DNA of 64,000 nucleotides from NCBI GenBank assembly GCA_030844895.1, contig JAUTDX010000225.1:124001-188000 (forward strand), read 5' to 3'. The notes under the pieces are model-generated. The model ran no database searches. It saw nothing but the letters and a program-made list of their open reading frames with translations, and was not told where the DNA came from. Shown here in pieces: positions 34,201-43,984 of this stretch; the stretch's first letter is position 1, and each line of letters begins with the position of its first letter. This DNA comes from Ambrosia x helenae (Eukaryota > Streptophyta > Magnoliopsida > Asterales > Asteraceae). The position numbers and the translations under genes are program-made.

Positions 34201-35400
34201 AATTGAGAGAGTTTCACCGCTTGCGAGGGGGACCTGAATGACTTTATCGTTGCAAATCACGACGGCATGGTGCGCGGACAACCAGTCCATGCCGACAACT
34301 ATGTCGAAACTTCCCAATACAACTGGTAAAAGATCAATTCCAAACTCGTGCCCACAGAGTTCTAATTTACAATCCCTCGCTACTTCTCTCGTTTCAATAG
34401 TTTTACCATTAGCCAGTTCTATAGAGTAGGGTGTATCTAGTTTACTAGTTTTTAATCCAAGTAGTCTTTTAAACTCAATGGATACGAAGCTAAAGTCAGC
34501 ACCGGTATCAAATAATACAGAGGCATAATGACCATTAAGAGGAAACGTACCAGTGACCACGCTGGGGTCTTGTCGCGCATCACCGGCTCCAATCACAAAT
34601 GCCCGCCCGCGGGCTTGGTTGTTGATCTTGGGGCAATCCTTTTTCCAATGGTCCAATGACCCGCATGCAAAGCATGGTCTAGCCCCTCCATTCTTCGGTG
34701 CTCCGGACCGACAGTCTTCAGTCTTGTGCCCTGTGCGGTGGCACTTTCCACAAGTTAACCCATTATTCCTTCCCTGATTACCCTGTTTGTTACCATTACC
34801 ACGTCCCGTGGCAACATATCCTTTCCCTTTCTTGTTTGAGCTACCCGACGCTCTGTCCCTCTTCCCTTCATCCCGTTTCCTTTTCCCAAATCTTGGCTTG
34901 TTACCCTGATCGTTCAACACAACTGCTGAGCTCGTCCCCTGATTCTTGGCTTCTACACTGCTAGCCTCAGAAATTTTCAGTCCCGATACTTGTCGGATCA
35001 GTGTACCCATGCGAATCGCATCTTCGGTGAGGCTTAGTGCAAGGTCGATAGCTGCACGCATGGTCGTAGGTTTAGAAGCAGTGACCATGCTGCGTATTTG
35101 TGGTGCTAAGCCGAACAAATAACGCTCTATCTTGTTGCTTTCAGGGGTGACCAACCGTGGCACTAGTCTGGCGAGATCATGGAATCGGGACGTGTAACCA
35201 GTCACGTCCGCTCCCATCATAGTGAGGTTCCAGAATTCAGTTTCCAGTTTCTGTACCTCGCTTGCCGGACGGTATTCAGCAATCATGAGTTCCTTCAGTT
35301 CTGACCATGACAGGGAGTAAGCTGTATCGTCACCCAATGACTGTACTTGCCCATTCCACCACGTTAGTGCTTGGTCCAAGAACAAGTTGGTGGAGTACAT
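31219..35400 (-). CDS. Element 4 gag-pol polyprotein (PR-RT-RNase H-integrase-chromodomain), 1393 aa open
   Basis: Residue positions count from the ATG at 35400. The retrotransposon gag part spans about 1-130 (LTWWNGQVQ). Two zinc knuckles, CGKCHRTGHKTEDC at 217 and CFACGSLDHWKKDC at 243, bind RNA. The protease motif DTGADFSFVS is at 298. RT runs from about 470 to 690 with VMPFGLTNAP and FIDDILIYS at 632. RNase H has YCDASHQG and TDHKSLQH. Integrase carries D1040 (TMDF), D1101 (SDRDSRF) and E1137 (TDGQSERT). A chromodomain-like end (VKVRWNAKRGPEFTWE) would guide insertion to heterochromatin. The true N-terminus lies upstream, behind a single TAG at 35407-35409. All catalytic residues are present. 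Confidence 0.93.
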   Translation of the reverse strand: MYSTNLFLDQALTWWNGQVQSLGDDTAYSLSWSELKELMIAEYRPASEVQKLETEFWNLTMMGADVTGYTSRFHDLARLVPRLVTPESNKIERYLFGLAPQIRSMVTASKPTTMRAAIDLALSLTEDAIRMGTLIRQVSGLKISEASSVEAKNQGTSSAVVLNDQGNKPRFGKRKRDEGKRDRASGSSNKKGKGYVATGRGNGNKQGNQGRNNGLTCGKCHRTGHKTEDCRSGAPKNGGARPCFACGSLDHWKKDCPKINNQARGRAFVIGAGDARQDPSVVTGTFPLNGHYASVLFDTGADFSFVSIEFKRLLGLKTSKLDTPYSIELANGKTIETREVARDCKLELCGHEFGIDLLPVVLGSFDIVVGMDWLSAHHAVVICNDKVIQVPLASGETLSIQGERNGTPLRIISSMKARKCLRKGLVAFLAHVVDKKADERKLEDIPVARDFPDVFPEDLPGLPPPRQVEFRIDLVPGAAPVARSPYRLAPSEMQELSSQVQELLDKGFIRPSFSPWGAPVLFVKKKDGTFRMCIDYRELNKLTIKNRYPLPRIDDLFDQLQGSSYYSKIDLRSGYHQLRIQEEDVPKTAFRTRYGHYEFLVMPFGLTNAPAVFMDLMNRVCKPYLDKFVIVFIDDILIYSRTKEDHENHLRLILEVLRKEKLYAKFSKCDFWIREVHFLGHVVNEKGIHVDPAKIEAIKNWEAPRTPTEVRQFLGLAGYYRRFIENFSKIAQALTMLTQKDKKFEWTEKQEAAFQLLKDKLCGAPILSLPDGTEDFVVYCDASHQGLGCVLMQREKVIAYASRQLKIHEKNYTTHDLELGAVVFALKIWRHYLYGTKCTIFTDHKSLQHIFDQKDLNMRQRRWVELLNDYDCEIKYHPGKANVVADALSRKERVKPLRVRALGLTIHTNLTERIREAQVNALKPENVKGERLRKMVDSLEPKADQTLYFMNRIWVPMYGGLRELVLAEAHSSRYSVHPGADKMFHDLKELYWWPNFKRDIAAYVARCLTCAKVKAEHQRPSGLLQQPEIPEWKWERITMDFITKLPKTTSGHDTIWVIVDRLTKSAHFLPIRETDKLEKLTRLYIKEVVSKHGVPVSIISDRDSRFTSRFWESLNEALGTRLDMSTAYHPQTDGQSERTIQTLEDMLRACPIDFGGNWDTHLPLVEFSYNNSYHTSIQAAPFEALYGRKCRSPLCWAEVGEKQLTGPEIVQETTDKVFLIKERLKAARDRQKSYADMRRKPLEFQVGDRVLLKVSPWKGVARFGKRGKLNPRYIGPFEVLSRVGTVAYKLKLPQELSGIHDTFHVSNLKKCLSDETLIIPADEIQIDDKLHFVEEPIEVTDWKVQKLRRSKIRLVKVRWNAKRGPEFTWERLDRMKQKYPALFEKTPVPENSK

Positions 35401-35820
35401 GACTGACTAACGAGGGGTACACCCACTAATACGGATCACTGCCTCGGTCTTTTCGAACCACTTGACCAGGCCCACAGATCCTTCTGTGCCATTGAAGTTG
35501 ATCGGTTTGCAGTCTAAGAAGGCTTTGAAAGTGCAACCACGCTCTCGCGAGGCCGTTTCTGCATTAATAAAGTTGTATGTTATTATGGGATAGGAGTTTT
35601 AGGATATTCTCCCATCGCTCTTTCAATTATTTTCAAACTTCTTACCAGTGGGGGAGGGTTCTCGTCGGTCGCTCCCTGTTAAGCCACGTGATCGTTCGGA
35701 GCGAGCGGCTTCGTGCTCCGCGATCGCTCGGGCTATGCGCTCCGAGATCATGGTCTCAAGTTCAGCTGGTGTAGCGGGCAGTCCGTCTGCACCGCTGTTG
35801 CTTCTGGTGGCTGGTGCCAT
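35401..35820 (-). pseudogene. Element 4 gag N-terminal exon, with intron-like segment and one stop
   Basis: The start is ATG at 35820 (MAPATRSNSG). The frame runs to REPSPT, is interrupted at 35645-35559 and resumes as ETASRERGCTFKAFLDCK, INFNGTEGSVGLVKWFEKTEAV and ISGCTPR. TAG at 35407-35409 then separates it from the main ORF. The interruption begins GTAAGAAG, ends TTATTAATGCAG, is 87 bp long and contains an in-frame TGA. Removing it keeps the frame. The gag domain is otherwise well preserved. Confidence 0.75.
35559..35645 (-). other. Candidate 87-bp intron in element 4 gag
   Basis: The donor is CTG/GTAAG and the acceptor TTAATGCAG/AA on the minus strand, with AT-rich content typical of plant introns. 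The flanking coding sequence joins in frame. It could also be a small insertion that happens to end in splice-like bases. Confidence 0.5.
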
Positions 35821-36620
35821 TTTCTTCAATAATAATCATCAAAGGTTAATTTGGCAAACATTTATACAATATAAAGCATAAATAACAAACCAGAATATGA
35901 ACACAATAATCAACACCATGTCATCACACAACACACCAACACATCATACAGCATGAATAGTAATCAACACAATATCACCACACAATCACACAAATCACAA
36001 TATATGGAGTAAGCAATAATAATCGTAGACAACAACATATTTCACCATCATAATAATAAGATTTTTCATTAATTTCAATAGTACTAGTACAATGCTTGTT
36101 CATAATAACAAAATGGAGAATACATCCCTCATACAATACATTGTTTTTGAAATAAATAAAACATCATATCATGTGCCGTCGTACCCGTACGGCTAGGCAA
36201 AATGCAGACGAGTGTCATAACCCGTGCTATACTACCATAGTGCTGCTACTATATACATAAGCTGGTGATTCTTCCGTGCGTCCCTGATGCATCCCTACTG
36301 TGGCGGTGGTGGCGGATACTGGTACTGTGGTGCATGCATACTGATCGTCATGCTAATCGCCATGATACGCTCATATAAGAACTGTCGATGCGCAAAATGC
36401 GCATCCCCTGTAATACCACACTGAGCGTCCATGCTCAGTAACTCTTCCGCATAGTGCGCCAAAGCATCTCGTGCATCAATCATCCGCGTCCACATCAGAC
36501 GGGTCTGCTGCTCTACCTGTGTCACGGTGCGCTGCACCGTGTCAGCGAGAGTCTGGAAGTCTCGCTCTAAGGAGATGGCAGTGGACCATGCGGGTCTGGA
36601 TAATGGTCAGTATGCATGTG
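35821..36620 (-). pseudogene. Leader of element 4 with an ORF remnant of unknown family
   Basis: Bases 36295-36610 on the minus strand are open for about 105 codons (SLERDFQTLAD, QVEQQTRLMWTRMIDARDAL, ending QYQYPPPPPQ). I do not recognise the family; composition suggests a helical segment with a proline tail. Bases 35830-36290 are AT-rich spacer with no gene. Base composition is clearly more GC-rich in the ORF remnant than around it. Confidence 0.35.
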
Positions 36621-38442
36621 TTTATTATGAAAATAGTCTAGTCCACTTATAGCATATCCGGCCACCTTTAACAAAAGTAAACAATGTAGAGCAACACGTG
36701 TTTTGTACACCATTCTAAATCTTCCCAGTCCATTTGTTGGTTCGTCATGGATGCCTTGTATTGGGAATAACAAAATCTATGTTTACAAAAAAAAAACACA
36801 TTTCAATCAGGGTCACAAATGTTTAACAGTTCAACGCCAACTATACTAATTGGCCAAGTATATTTCATTATTCAAATTTGACTCTTAAATTCGTTTTTTT
36901 TCAATTTAGATGTCTTGGATTTTACAACCTTAAAGGTAAAATAAATAAATTAGAACCGGTTAGAACCTAACAGAAACGGTATATAACCAAACAACATGAA
37001 ATATAATTGGTTACTTTGGTACAATTAGCCTAATGATAATAAAACCCCAACCAATTTAATAAAAAAAATATATATGTTTTTTCTTCTGTTCTAAAATAAT
37101 TTTAGAATTCACTACATTAATGAACCGAAAATAACAAAAAAACTAAAAAATTGGATCTGGAACAGATTTAGTGAAGTAACAAAAATAGCTTTATGTGAGT
37201 GAGCAAGGTAAAGAAAGACTGACCATTGAGGCATTAACTGTTTGAGCTATGTTGGCCGCTAGCGTTGAAGAAAAGCTATCCCAATTTTGTAGATGCTAGC
37301 GTTGCAATTTATATAAACGGACAACAGCAACAAAAATTTTAACCTATTTTTTTGTTTGGGCTTTTTGCAAGGCCAGTAGACGGTTTGGGCTCTTTTTGCA
37401 ATTTATATATTGATATCAATTGAGGTCTGGGCTTACTTCAAGATTGAGGTCTCTATTTGTAAAAAAAAAAGTTTTTTTTCCAAGTAAAAGTATGAAAAGA
37501 AGTAAACTTCTAATTTTCTAAAAGAAAAAAAAGTTTAAGTCGAAACGTAGACTGGCCCGTGTTTACACTGACACGTATATAAAAATTCGTATGTAAAAAA
37601 TAGTTTTTTTTTCCAAAGAAAGTTACAGAAAAGGGTAAACTCGATTTTTTTTTTTTTCAAAAAGAAAAAAAGAGTTTAAGTCGAATCATAGACCAGCCCG
37701 TATAAATACCGACACATATATAAAAATTCATATGTAAAGAAATAGTGTTTTTTTTTTCAAATAGAGGGGCAAAAAAAAAACATATTGCAAACTTGGAGGG
37801 TTGGATTTGTTGGTAGGAAACCCTACCGACATTTCCAAATAAAAATAGCTTAAAAACCTCATTGGCTTAGAATTTGGCGGCTCTAGGTGCTTATGTAAAG
37901 TCATCGCAATAGCCATGTTACAAATAATCATCATAGCCAAAAACATCAGCTAAGAATTTGGTGGCTTTTGTTGCTATTTTAAAGCTCTCGCAATGTTACA
38001 AACATTCATCATAACAAGAGACCCCCTAACGTTGCACTAAATTGGAAACCTATACCCTTACAACTATATAATAATTTCACTTGTTTGAATTATCAGCTTT
38101 TGAAATTTAGAGAGCAAGTCAAAGGAGATTAAAGAATGTTTCAAAATAAGTAAACGCTGGTTTTAAAATTAGCGTACATCCTATACAAGGGTTGAGATAT
38201 AAAACTGTAAAACTTAAAAATTTGAGCATGTAACATATTATAAGGGGAATCATGAGGCGGTCGTTCAATATATAGTGTCATCAACATAACCAATAAGTTT
38301 CTACTATGAGAGAAGAGGGAAAACTTAGTTACGTCAGAGAAGATACTTAAAATAAAAAAGCTTTACAATCAACATGTGTAGTAGCGTGCCAATCAAAAGT
38401 GAGGAAACAAAAGTTTTAGAGGGGATATCAGTGTCTAGCGGA
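36621..38442. other. AT-rich intergenic DNA without a supported gene
   Basis: Long poly-A and poly-T tracts. A 144-bp tandem duplication is visible: the GTTTAAGTCGAA block at 37530-37602 recurs at 37674-37745, followed in both by a TATATAAAAATTC block. A minus-strand open stretch at 36630-36760 could be an exon remnant (GLGRFRMVYKTRVALHC) but is not assignable. Confidence 0.5.
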
Positions 38443-38452
38443 AGTGGCATGT

Positions 38453-38900
38453 TGAGGTGCAAAAAAAATCCGATCCAAAACTGAAACCGACTCGAACCGA
38501 AACAGTACAAGCAGGGCTAAAACCGACGATAAAAACGATCAAGCGAACCGGAACCGAACGTCACCGCTAAAAAGTAAAAACCGGTTGGAAAGGGTTAAAG
38601 AAACAAAAACGATTTTGACCATAAACACAAATAAATTTATATTTTCTTCGTATTGATTTTCAATTTTATTGTTTCAAAACATATAAAAGTTAATAAAACT
38701 TAAATTTTATATAGTTTATATGATATTAAAAAGTTTGTACGTGAATCGGAATGGAATCAAAACCGGAATCAAAACTGAACCGAAACAGGGTAAAAAAACC
38801 CGATTTTGAATTGACTAAACTAGTAAGGAATCAAACTGGTCTGGCTTGAAACTGGTCAACACTCAAACCGGATCGGGTTAAAAAAAAAGTGTGCACCTCT
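38453..38900. mobile_element. Non-autonomous DNA transposon (MITE-like, 448 bp) with 10-bp target duplication
   Basis: AGTGGCATGT is present on both sides (38443-38452 and 38901-38910). The ends are inverted: TGAGGTGCAAA at the left and, reverse-complemented, AGAGGTGCACA at the right. The interior is full of AACCG and CCGAAACC words, reminiscent of hAT-type elements that start AGAGGTGCA. The duplication is longer than the 8 bp of hAT, so a Mutator-type element or 8 bp plus chance matches are both possible. Confidence 0.7.
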
Positions 38901-38910
38901 AGTGGCATGT

Positions 38911-40140
38911 AGGAATTATGAAAACTTACTACAGCGATTGAACAGGACGCATTGATAACATGAATATAGATTTTTTTGTTGTTTTAGTAGAAAACAAAGA
39001 TTTTTTTGTGCAGTTAGTAGATGTTAGAAACAAAATTCGGTTTATAGTGTTACCGCAATCTAAGATTGCGGTATTAGCCTATAAGGCAAGTGAGTCAACT
39101 TCTGGTGCATTATTGACATAAACATGTATGATATATTCTTAATATGAGATTAGGGGTTTAATTATAAATTTTCAATACACAATCTAAGATTGTGGTTCTC
39201 TGTACAAGAGTAGTTTATTTTCATACAAACCCGCAAATTACAATACGTGTTCATCATTTTCTCTCAAGGACACCATCGTGTTCATCATTTTCTTTGTGTG
39301 GTATGCTACTTTTCACATGTATTTTGTGAGGTTATTGTTATTGTTCTCTTTTGTGCATTTGGATATGATGAATAAACAGATGTGTATAGGAAAAGGTTTA
39401 GCAGCAGTAGTTCCAAAGGTAATTGGTGGGTATTTAGTGAATGTGTTGGTTATGAGTCCGTTGATCAGGAACGTTGCTGAGGAGTTCGTTGCGCCGATGT
39501 GGGACGTGAAGACTCGAGGAATGATTGGGGTGCTGTTCTTGCCCACATTCGTGTTTCAGATAGAAGTTTTATCATGATACAACTTGCGTTTTTATTAGAT
39601 ATAGCTTGCATTTTTTTTTATCAGGTATAACTTGTGTTTTAGCATGTATAACTTGCGTTTGATCAGGTCGTTTTATGAGGTCGTCTTATCAGATATAACT
39701 TGCGTTTAAAAAACGCAAGTATACCCTCAATAAAACGCAAGTTATCAACCCAACCATTTTTTTTAAAAAAATATTGCAATATGGTATGGAAATGAAAGAA
39801 GATGAAAAACTTGTTTTTATGGTATAGTTTTTTTTTAAAAAAATAATGTCGTATGAAACAGTTATGGTCATTTTAAAAACGAGGGTGAAACTTTAATGAC
39901 GCAATAAAATTACCATCGTATCCATGATTATCTAATTTAATCTATAACTAATAATCCTTATACTTTTTACGCTATCATCCTTTTTACGTTAGCCTCACCC
40001 ATAACAAACAACTAGATAAACAATGATATGATCATTTTTCAATTTTATTTCTAATAATATAGAATCAGAACATATAATACCGGAATTATCTATCATAAAC
40101 ATAAGAGTACAATTGGCCAAAAACACACATTACCATTGTT
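38911..40140. other. Intergenic DNA with ATAACTTGCGTTT repeats; no supported gene
   Basis: A perfect hairpin CCGCAATCT-AAG-ATTGCGG-like palindrome is at 39052-39070. Between 39570 and 39740 the word (AT)AACTTGCGTTT occurs about five times and twice inverted, including CTTGCGTTT-AAA-AAACGCAAG. A 99-codon open frame at 39278-39577 has several hydrophobic runs but no recognisable family, and lacks support. Confidence 0.5.
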
Positions 40141-41682
40141 TTATGTACTCTCAAATTCGAACAATAGGTCCTTATCAGTCCCTACATGGAAAAGCAACCT
40201 AACAAAACCTAAACCATTGTTACAATCATAAACATAACATGCTCCTTTAACGACCAACAACATTAGATTCACAAGAGTAAACACGACAGCAATAACTTTC
40301 CACCACGCAAGAACATATTTCTTGATAAAATGACACACTTTAACCCTAGGCACGTTACCATAATACCTATTAACCCTCGCAACCGTCTTTTGCAACCCGG
40401 ACACCTCTTCGGTTTTCAACCGCGATTTACCAATCCCATTAAAGAGTTTCGCGATCTCATCATCGTCCAACTCGCCTTCGATTATATGTTTTTCACGAAG
40501 GACGCGTACGTCCTTCGCGCTATCGATAATCCCACACATTAGATCAACATATTCCGTGAAATCAAGATTATTAAATGTACCTTTTTCAAACATTAACCCT
40601 TCATATGCCACCAAGTTTCTTAATATCACTCCCGAATCGGGTTTCAACCCGATAATCGGGAGGTAAAATGTACGCGTCTCGTCATCAAACTCCACGTCGC
40701 GAATCCCTCCAGGCGTCATGCAAAACTCGATCTTTCCCACTTTCGATAGGGCGGAAGCCGAAGGGATATCGATTTCGAGCACCGCAGGGTTTTCCCCCAA
40801 CATTTTCTTTACCCAACTTATAATCTTGTCCCATGGTAGTTTCAAAACAATCAAAAGAGGCTGCAAAAATGCACTTGCACCTGGGCATATATCACTAGCC
40901 ATTTGAACCGCATTTTCGACATCTTCAAGATCAACATCATCCAAAAAATTGGTGCGAAAACACTGGTTTTTCGCGTCAACATTGTGGTTTACAATGAGAT
41001 GATACATACAATCGAGTAAATGAAACCGGTTGTTTATGTCTAGATCAAGTCTTGTTATCCGCTTACTGAACTTTAATGGCGACCGAGATTCACAAATTCG
41101 AACCATCATATTCGATAGAAAGGAGTTGCTGCAACGGCCCGATAAGTGTTGCTCGAGCGCAGTGCGAATTTCGATCAACACGAGTAATGGTAGTTGGTTT
41201 TCAACCATCATTATATCTTCAAAAGACTCCAATGAGTTTCCTTCAGATACTTTTGATAAAATGTCGATCAAGAACACGCCATCTAAGGCGAAAACCCATC
41301 CTAATGTGTCGTCATCGACGTCGAAATATGAGTCGTAGCAGCATCGAACTTCTGGGACGAGTTGTTTGAGATTTTCGACGACAATTTGGGTGAAATGGGA
41401 CGCGATTTTGTAGGGTGTCAGTGCTGTTTTCGCGGTGTTGAGTTTGAGTTGTTCTTGGTTGTTATAGAGGTTGGTATGGAAGTGATGTATTGGTCCCAAA
41501 CCTATGCGTTTGGGGACATAAGAGTCGCGGTTTTCGGTTATTAAGGTTTCGGGTACTTGGAATATGCAGATGGGGAGATCGGTGTCCACTTGAAGATGAG
41601 TTTCAAAGTTTTTGCTGATTCTAATAGCCCATTGTTGTGGGTTGTCAATGGAAGATAGAGATGGAGAGATTGAGGGTGTCAT
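40141..41682 (-). CDS. DUF247 protein (UPF0481 family), 513 aa, intact
   Basis: Single-exon frame from ATG at 41682 to stop at 40141. Family hallmarks in order: ICIFQVPETL near residue 38, PKRIGLGPIHHF, YFDVDDDTLGWVFALDGVFLID, MMVENQLPLLVL, LLDCMYHLIV, LEIDIPSASALSKVGKIEF, FYLPIIGL, LRNLVAYEGL and YVDLMCGIIDSAKDVRVL. A single C-terminal membrane segment (VIAVVFTLVNLMLLVV) lies near residue 465. DUF247 proteins are plant-specific and mostly of unknown function; in grasses members are self-incompatibility determinants, which does not show that role here. Length and motif order are normal. A second copy on the same strand lies 8 kb away. TATA-like ACATATATAC is about 60 bp upstream of the ATG. 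Confidence 0.93.
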   Translation of the reverse strand: MTPSISPSLSSIDNPQQWAIRISKNFETHLQVDTDLPICIFQVPETLITENRDSYVPKRIGLGPIHHFHTNLYNNQEQLKLNTAKTALTPYKIASHFTQIVVENLKQLVPEVRCCYDSYFDVDDDTLGWVFALDGVFLIDILSKVSEGNSLESFEDIMMVENQLPLLVLIEIRTALEQHLSGRCSNSFLSNMMVRICESRSPLKFSKRITRLDLDINNRFHLLDCMYHLIVNHNVDAKNQCFRTNFLDDVDLEDVENAVQMASDICPGASAFLQPLLIVLKLPWDKIISWVKKMLGENPAVLEIDIPSASALSKVGKIEFCMTPGGIRDVEFDDETRTFYLPIIGLKPDSGVILRNLVAYEGLMFEKGTFNNLDFTEYVDLMCGIIDSAKDVRVLREKHIIEGELDDDEIAKLFNGIGKSRLKTEEVSGLQKTVARVNRYYGNVPRVKVCHFIKKYVLAWWKVIAVVFTLVNLMLLVVKGACYVYDCNNGLGFVRLLFHVGTDKDLLFEFEST

Positions 41683-41737
41683 TGTTGTTATGAGTTTTGT
41701 GGATTAAGGTGCATGATGAAGAGATTGATTTATGTGT

Positions 41738-41752
41738 AATTGTATATATGTT
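41738..41752 (-). promoter_or_regulatory. Candidate TATA box of the DUF247 gene
   Basis: The minus strand reads ACATATATACAATT about 60 bp upstream of the ATG at 41682. Spacing allows a short 5' UTR. Confidence 0.45.
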
Positions 41753-42004
41753 AGGAAATGAAATGTTGATGTTGATTGAGATTATCGAGTGTGTTATTGA
41801 TTAATCCGTCACTCGAAATTCTAAAATTTGTGTTGTAGTGATTCATGTCAAATTTGTTCCCTTCTTTGGACAAATGCACATAAGACAGTTCAAATGTTCA
41901 GTTCATTGGTATTGTGTGCTGTCCATGTTTAAAATTATGTACCTATTACTTCATTATCTCTCGGATTCACAAGTTTGTAGTTCATTTATGATATTATTTA
42001 GTTA
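41753..42004. other. Upstream region of DUF247 gene up to the MITE
   Basis: No gene; AT-rich. It is likely to contain the remaining promoter of the DUF247 gene on the minus strand. Confidence 0.4.
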
Positions 42005-42202
42005 GGGCCTGTTTGGCTCTGAGCTGAATGGTTTAGCATTCAGACTGTTTGTTTCAATCTAAAAGGGACTCTAAATAGAATGGTTAAGAGCTGAACTACT
42101 CAGACTTGATGCATAGCTGAACCATTCAGCACTTAATCATTCAGAGCCTCTTAACCATTCAGACCTCTTAATAATTCAGCACTTAATCAACTAAACAGCC
42201 CC
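42005..42202. mobile_element. Tourist-like MITE (198 bp), TTA target duplication
   Basis: The ends are GGGCCTGTTTGG and, reverse-complemented, GGGGCTGTTTAG, with TTA at 42002-42004 and 42203-42205. Three-base TTA/TAA duplication with such ends is typical of PIF/Harbinger-derived MITEs. The interior repeats the words GAATGGTTAAG and CATTCAG. It lies about 320 bp upstream of the DUF247 start codon. Confidence 0.85.
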
Positions 42203-42245
42203 TTAGTCATATGTTGAGATTTGTTACCCCAAAGATAGGTCGGCT

Positions 42246-43984
42246 TGTAACACCACGGTTTGAGCCCCCAAAATTTTCGCGACTTTATTGTGTTGATCAA
42301 TAAATAAATGTATTTGTTAATACGAAACAAAACCTAAAAATATATATGTATAATTATTTTAATGTGATTAAAATAATATTACTAGAGTGTACGATACGAG
42401 ACCGGACCAATACGTATGACAAATCCGACCCGCGACCCTTTTGCTTAGTCATTAACCGGGACACATGGCACCACCACAAGGTGCCATGTGCCTCCATTCT
42501 ACATTTCACAATACCTCACAAAACCATTAGATGGTTTTGTTAAAACCATCTACCCAACCCATTATAAAAACCCTTGACTCCCCACCCTTTTGCAACTTCC
42601 TGCTCTCACAAACTCACACACCCGTATACACCATACACACACAATTTACTGGAAATAAATAGAGATAGAGAAGAGATCAAGAAAGAAGAACGAGGAAGAA
42701 GAAAGAGAAAGAGACATAGAGAGGAAAGGAACCACCGGTCGGTCACGCTTAACAGAAAATATGCGGACATAGTCTTATATAAATAACCTTGGGTATTTGG
42801 TATGACTTGGATATTATATACCTTTGGTATTTGAATATGTAAATAACCTGACTTGTGGATAAATAAGATCCGGACAATAAGTATGAGGTGAGGGACTTTA
42901 AATGAATAAACATGTATATGGATTTTTAGATAATTGGATAAAAAATGATGGCGCTATAGTAACATACATCTAAGGAAACCAATAGTTGGAATTAGACGAT
43001 GTTATCAACCAAAGGTCCTAGTACCCACACATGTAACCGTGATATTCGGTTACACCATGTTTGTGATTATCATAGGATCTTGTGTGCTAAGGATAGATGG
43101 GCTCCTGACTTGGGAAACTGTGTGATAATGTGACGTGATATGAAACGCTGCGAATGTGAGTTCCGTGTAGTTTCTCCTTTTTGTGTTTTAACTATTTTGG
43201 GGTGAACACATGCTTGTGTGTCTGAACTGTTTTGATGTGACAAGATACTAGCTGCCGGATAACACTGTTACTCATTAACCCAGGGGATTGGGTCACTTAC
43301 TATGTGGGTAGTACTACTTGGGGAAACCTCCACACATAGTGGACTCAGGACTAGGGAACCGGGAAACCCTCCACTAAGGTCTGTGGGGCCGTTGTGACGT
43401 ATATTTTGCCATACGAATCTATAATGGCAGTAAATAGATTCTGCGATTAGGTTTGAGGTGTCGCTTGTACATCACCATGTGTTGAATTGTGTGAACTTTT
43501 GAACTTGTTTATGAAATGACAAAACTTGTTTTGGATCCATTTAACTGTTTACACGAAGTCAGCAGCGTAATTGCTGACCCAAACTCTTTTTAAGCATGTG
43601 TCAGGTACTGCATACGGATGATTATGAAGCATTTGGATTATGTGCATGTGATGCGGGTTAGAGATGATGATTGTTAGAGACTTTAGCTTTTGGTTCGCGG
43701 ATGAAATTGATAGGATACTAGAGCTACAAATGTTGCGGATTAGAGTATTAGAGCTAAGAGCAGGTAGAGATATGGATCGGCTTGTGAACTACAACGACAA
43801 GAGATGCTTCGACGGCGCCTTGATTCGTCCTTGCTATCAAATATAGATTATATTTAATTGTAAATTGTATTATTTAGAACTAGGATATTGTATAAACAAT
43901 TAATATAGTCGTTGGTTGCTTCCGTTGTGCAATTTTGGTAACAATCTGTATTTTGTCCAGTCCCCTCCTGGTCGTGGTGTTACA
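42246..43984 (+). mobile_element. Solo LTR C (chromovirus-type), no target duplication found
   Basis: It starts TGTAACACCACGG and ends GTCGTGGTGTTACA; inside is CCCCCAAAATTTTCGCGAC, typical of the start of such LTRs. It is homologous to solo LTR A in opposite orientation, including the block TGGGGAAACC...GGGAAACCCTCCACTAAGG. The flanks (CGGCT and GAAGG) do not match, so the left flank was probably lost or rearranged. A perfect hairpin AGATGGTTTT-GTT-AAAACCATCT lies at 42529-42551. Confidence 0.75.

Larger units (their letters stand above)
31190..36600 (-). mobile_element. Element 4: Tekay-type chromovirus internal region
   Basis: Minus-strand gag-pol with a C-terminal chromodomain-like segment, bounded at 31184 by PPT and LTR. 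The 5' LTR is absent; a leader with ORF remnants extends to about 36600 and then the similarity to element style ends. Apart from one stop and an intron-like segment in gag, the protein is intact, so this is the youngest-looking coding element in the window. Confidence 0.8.

Noticed and set aside
31298..34964. Several plus-strand open frames inside the element 4 gag-pol
   Set aside because: They are antisense shadows of a clearly conserved 1393-aa polyprotein.
39278..39577. 99-codon hydrophobic open frame
   Set aside because: No family, no splice or promoter context, and an AT-rich setting rich in Phe/Leu codons; likely chance.
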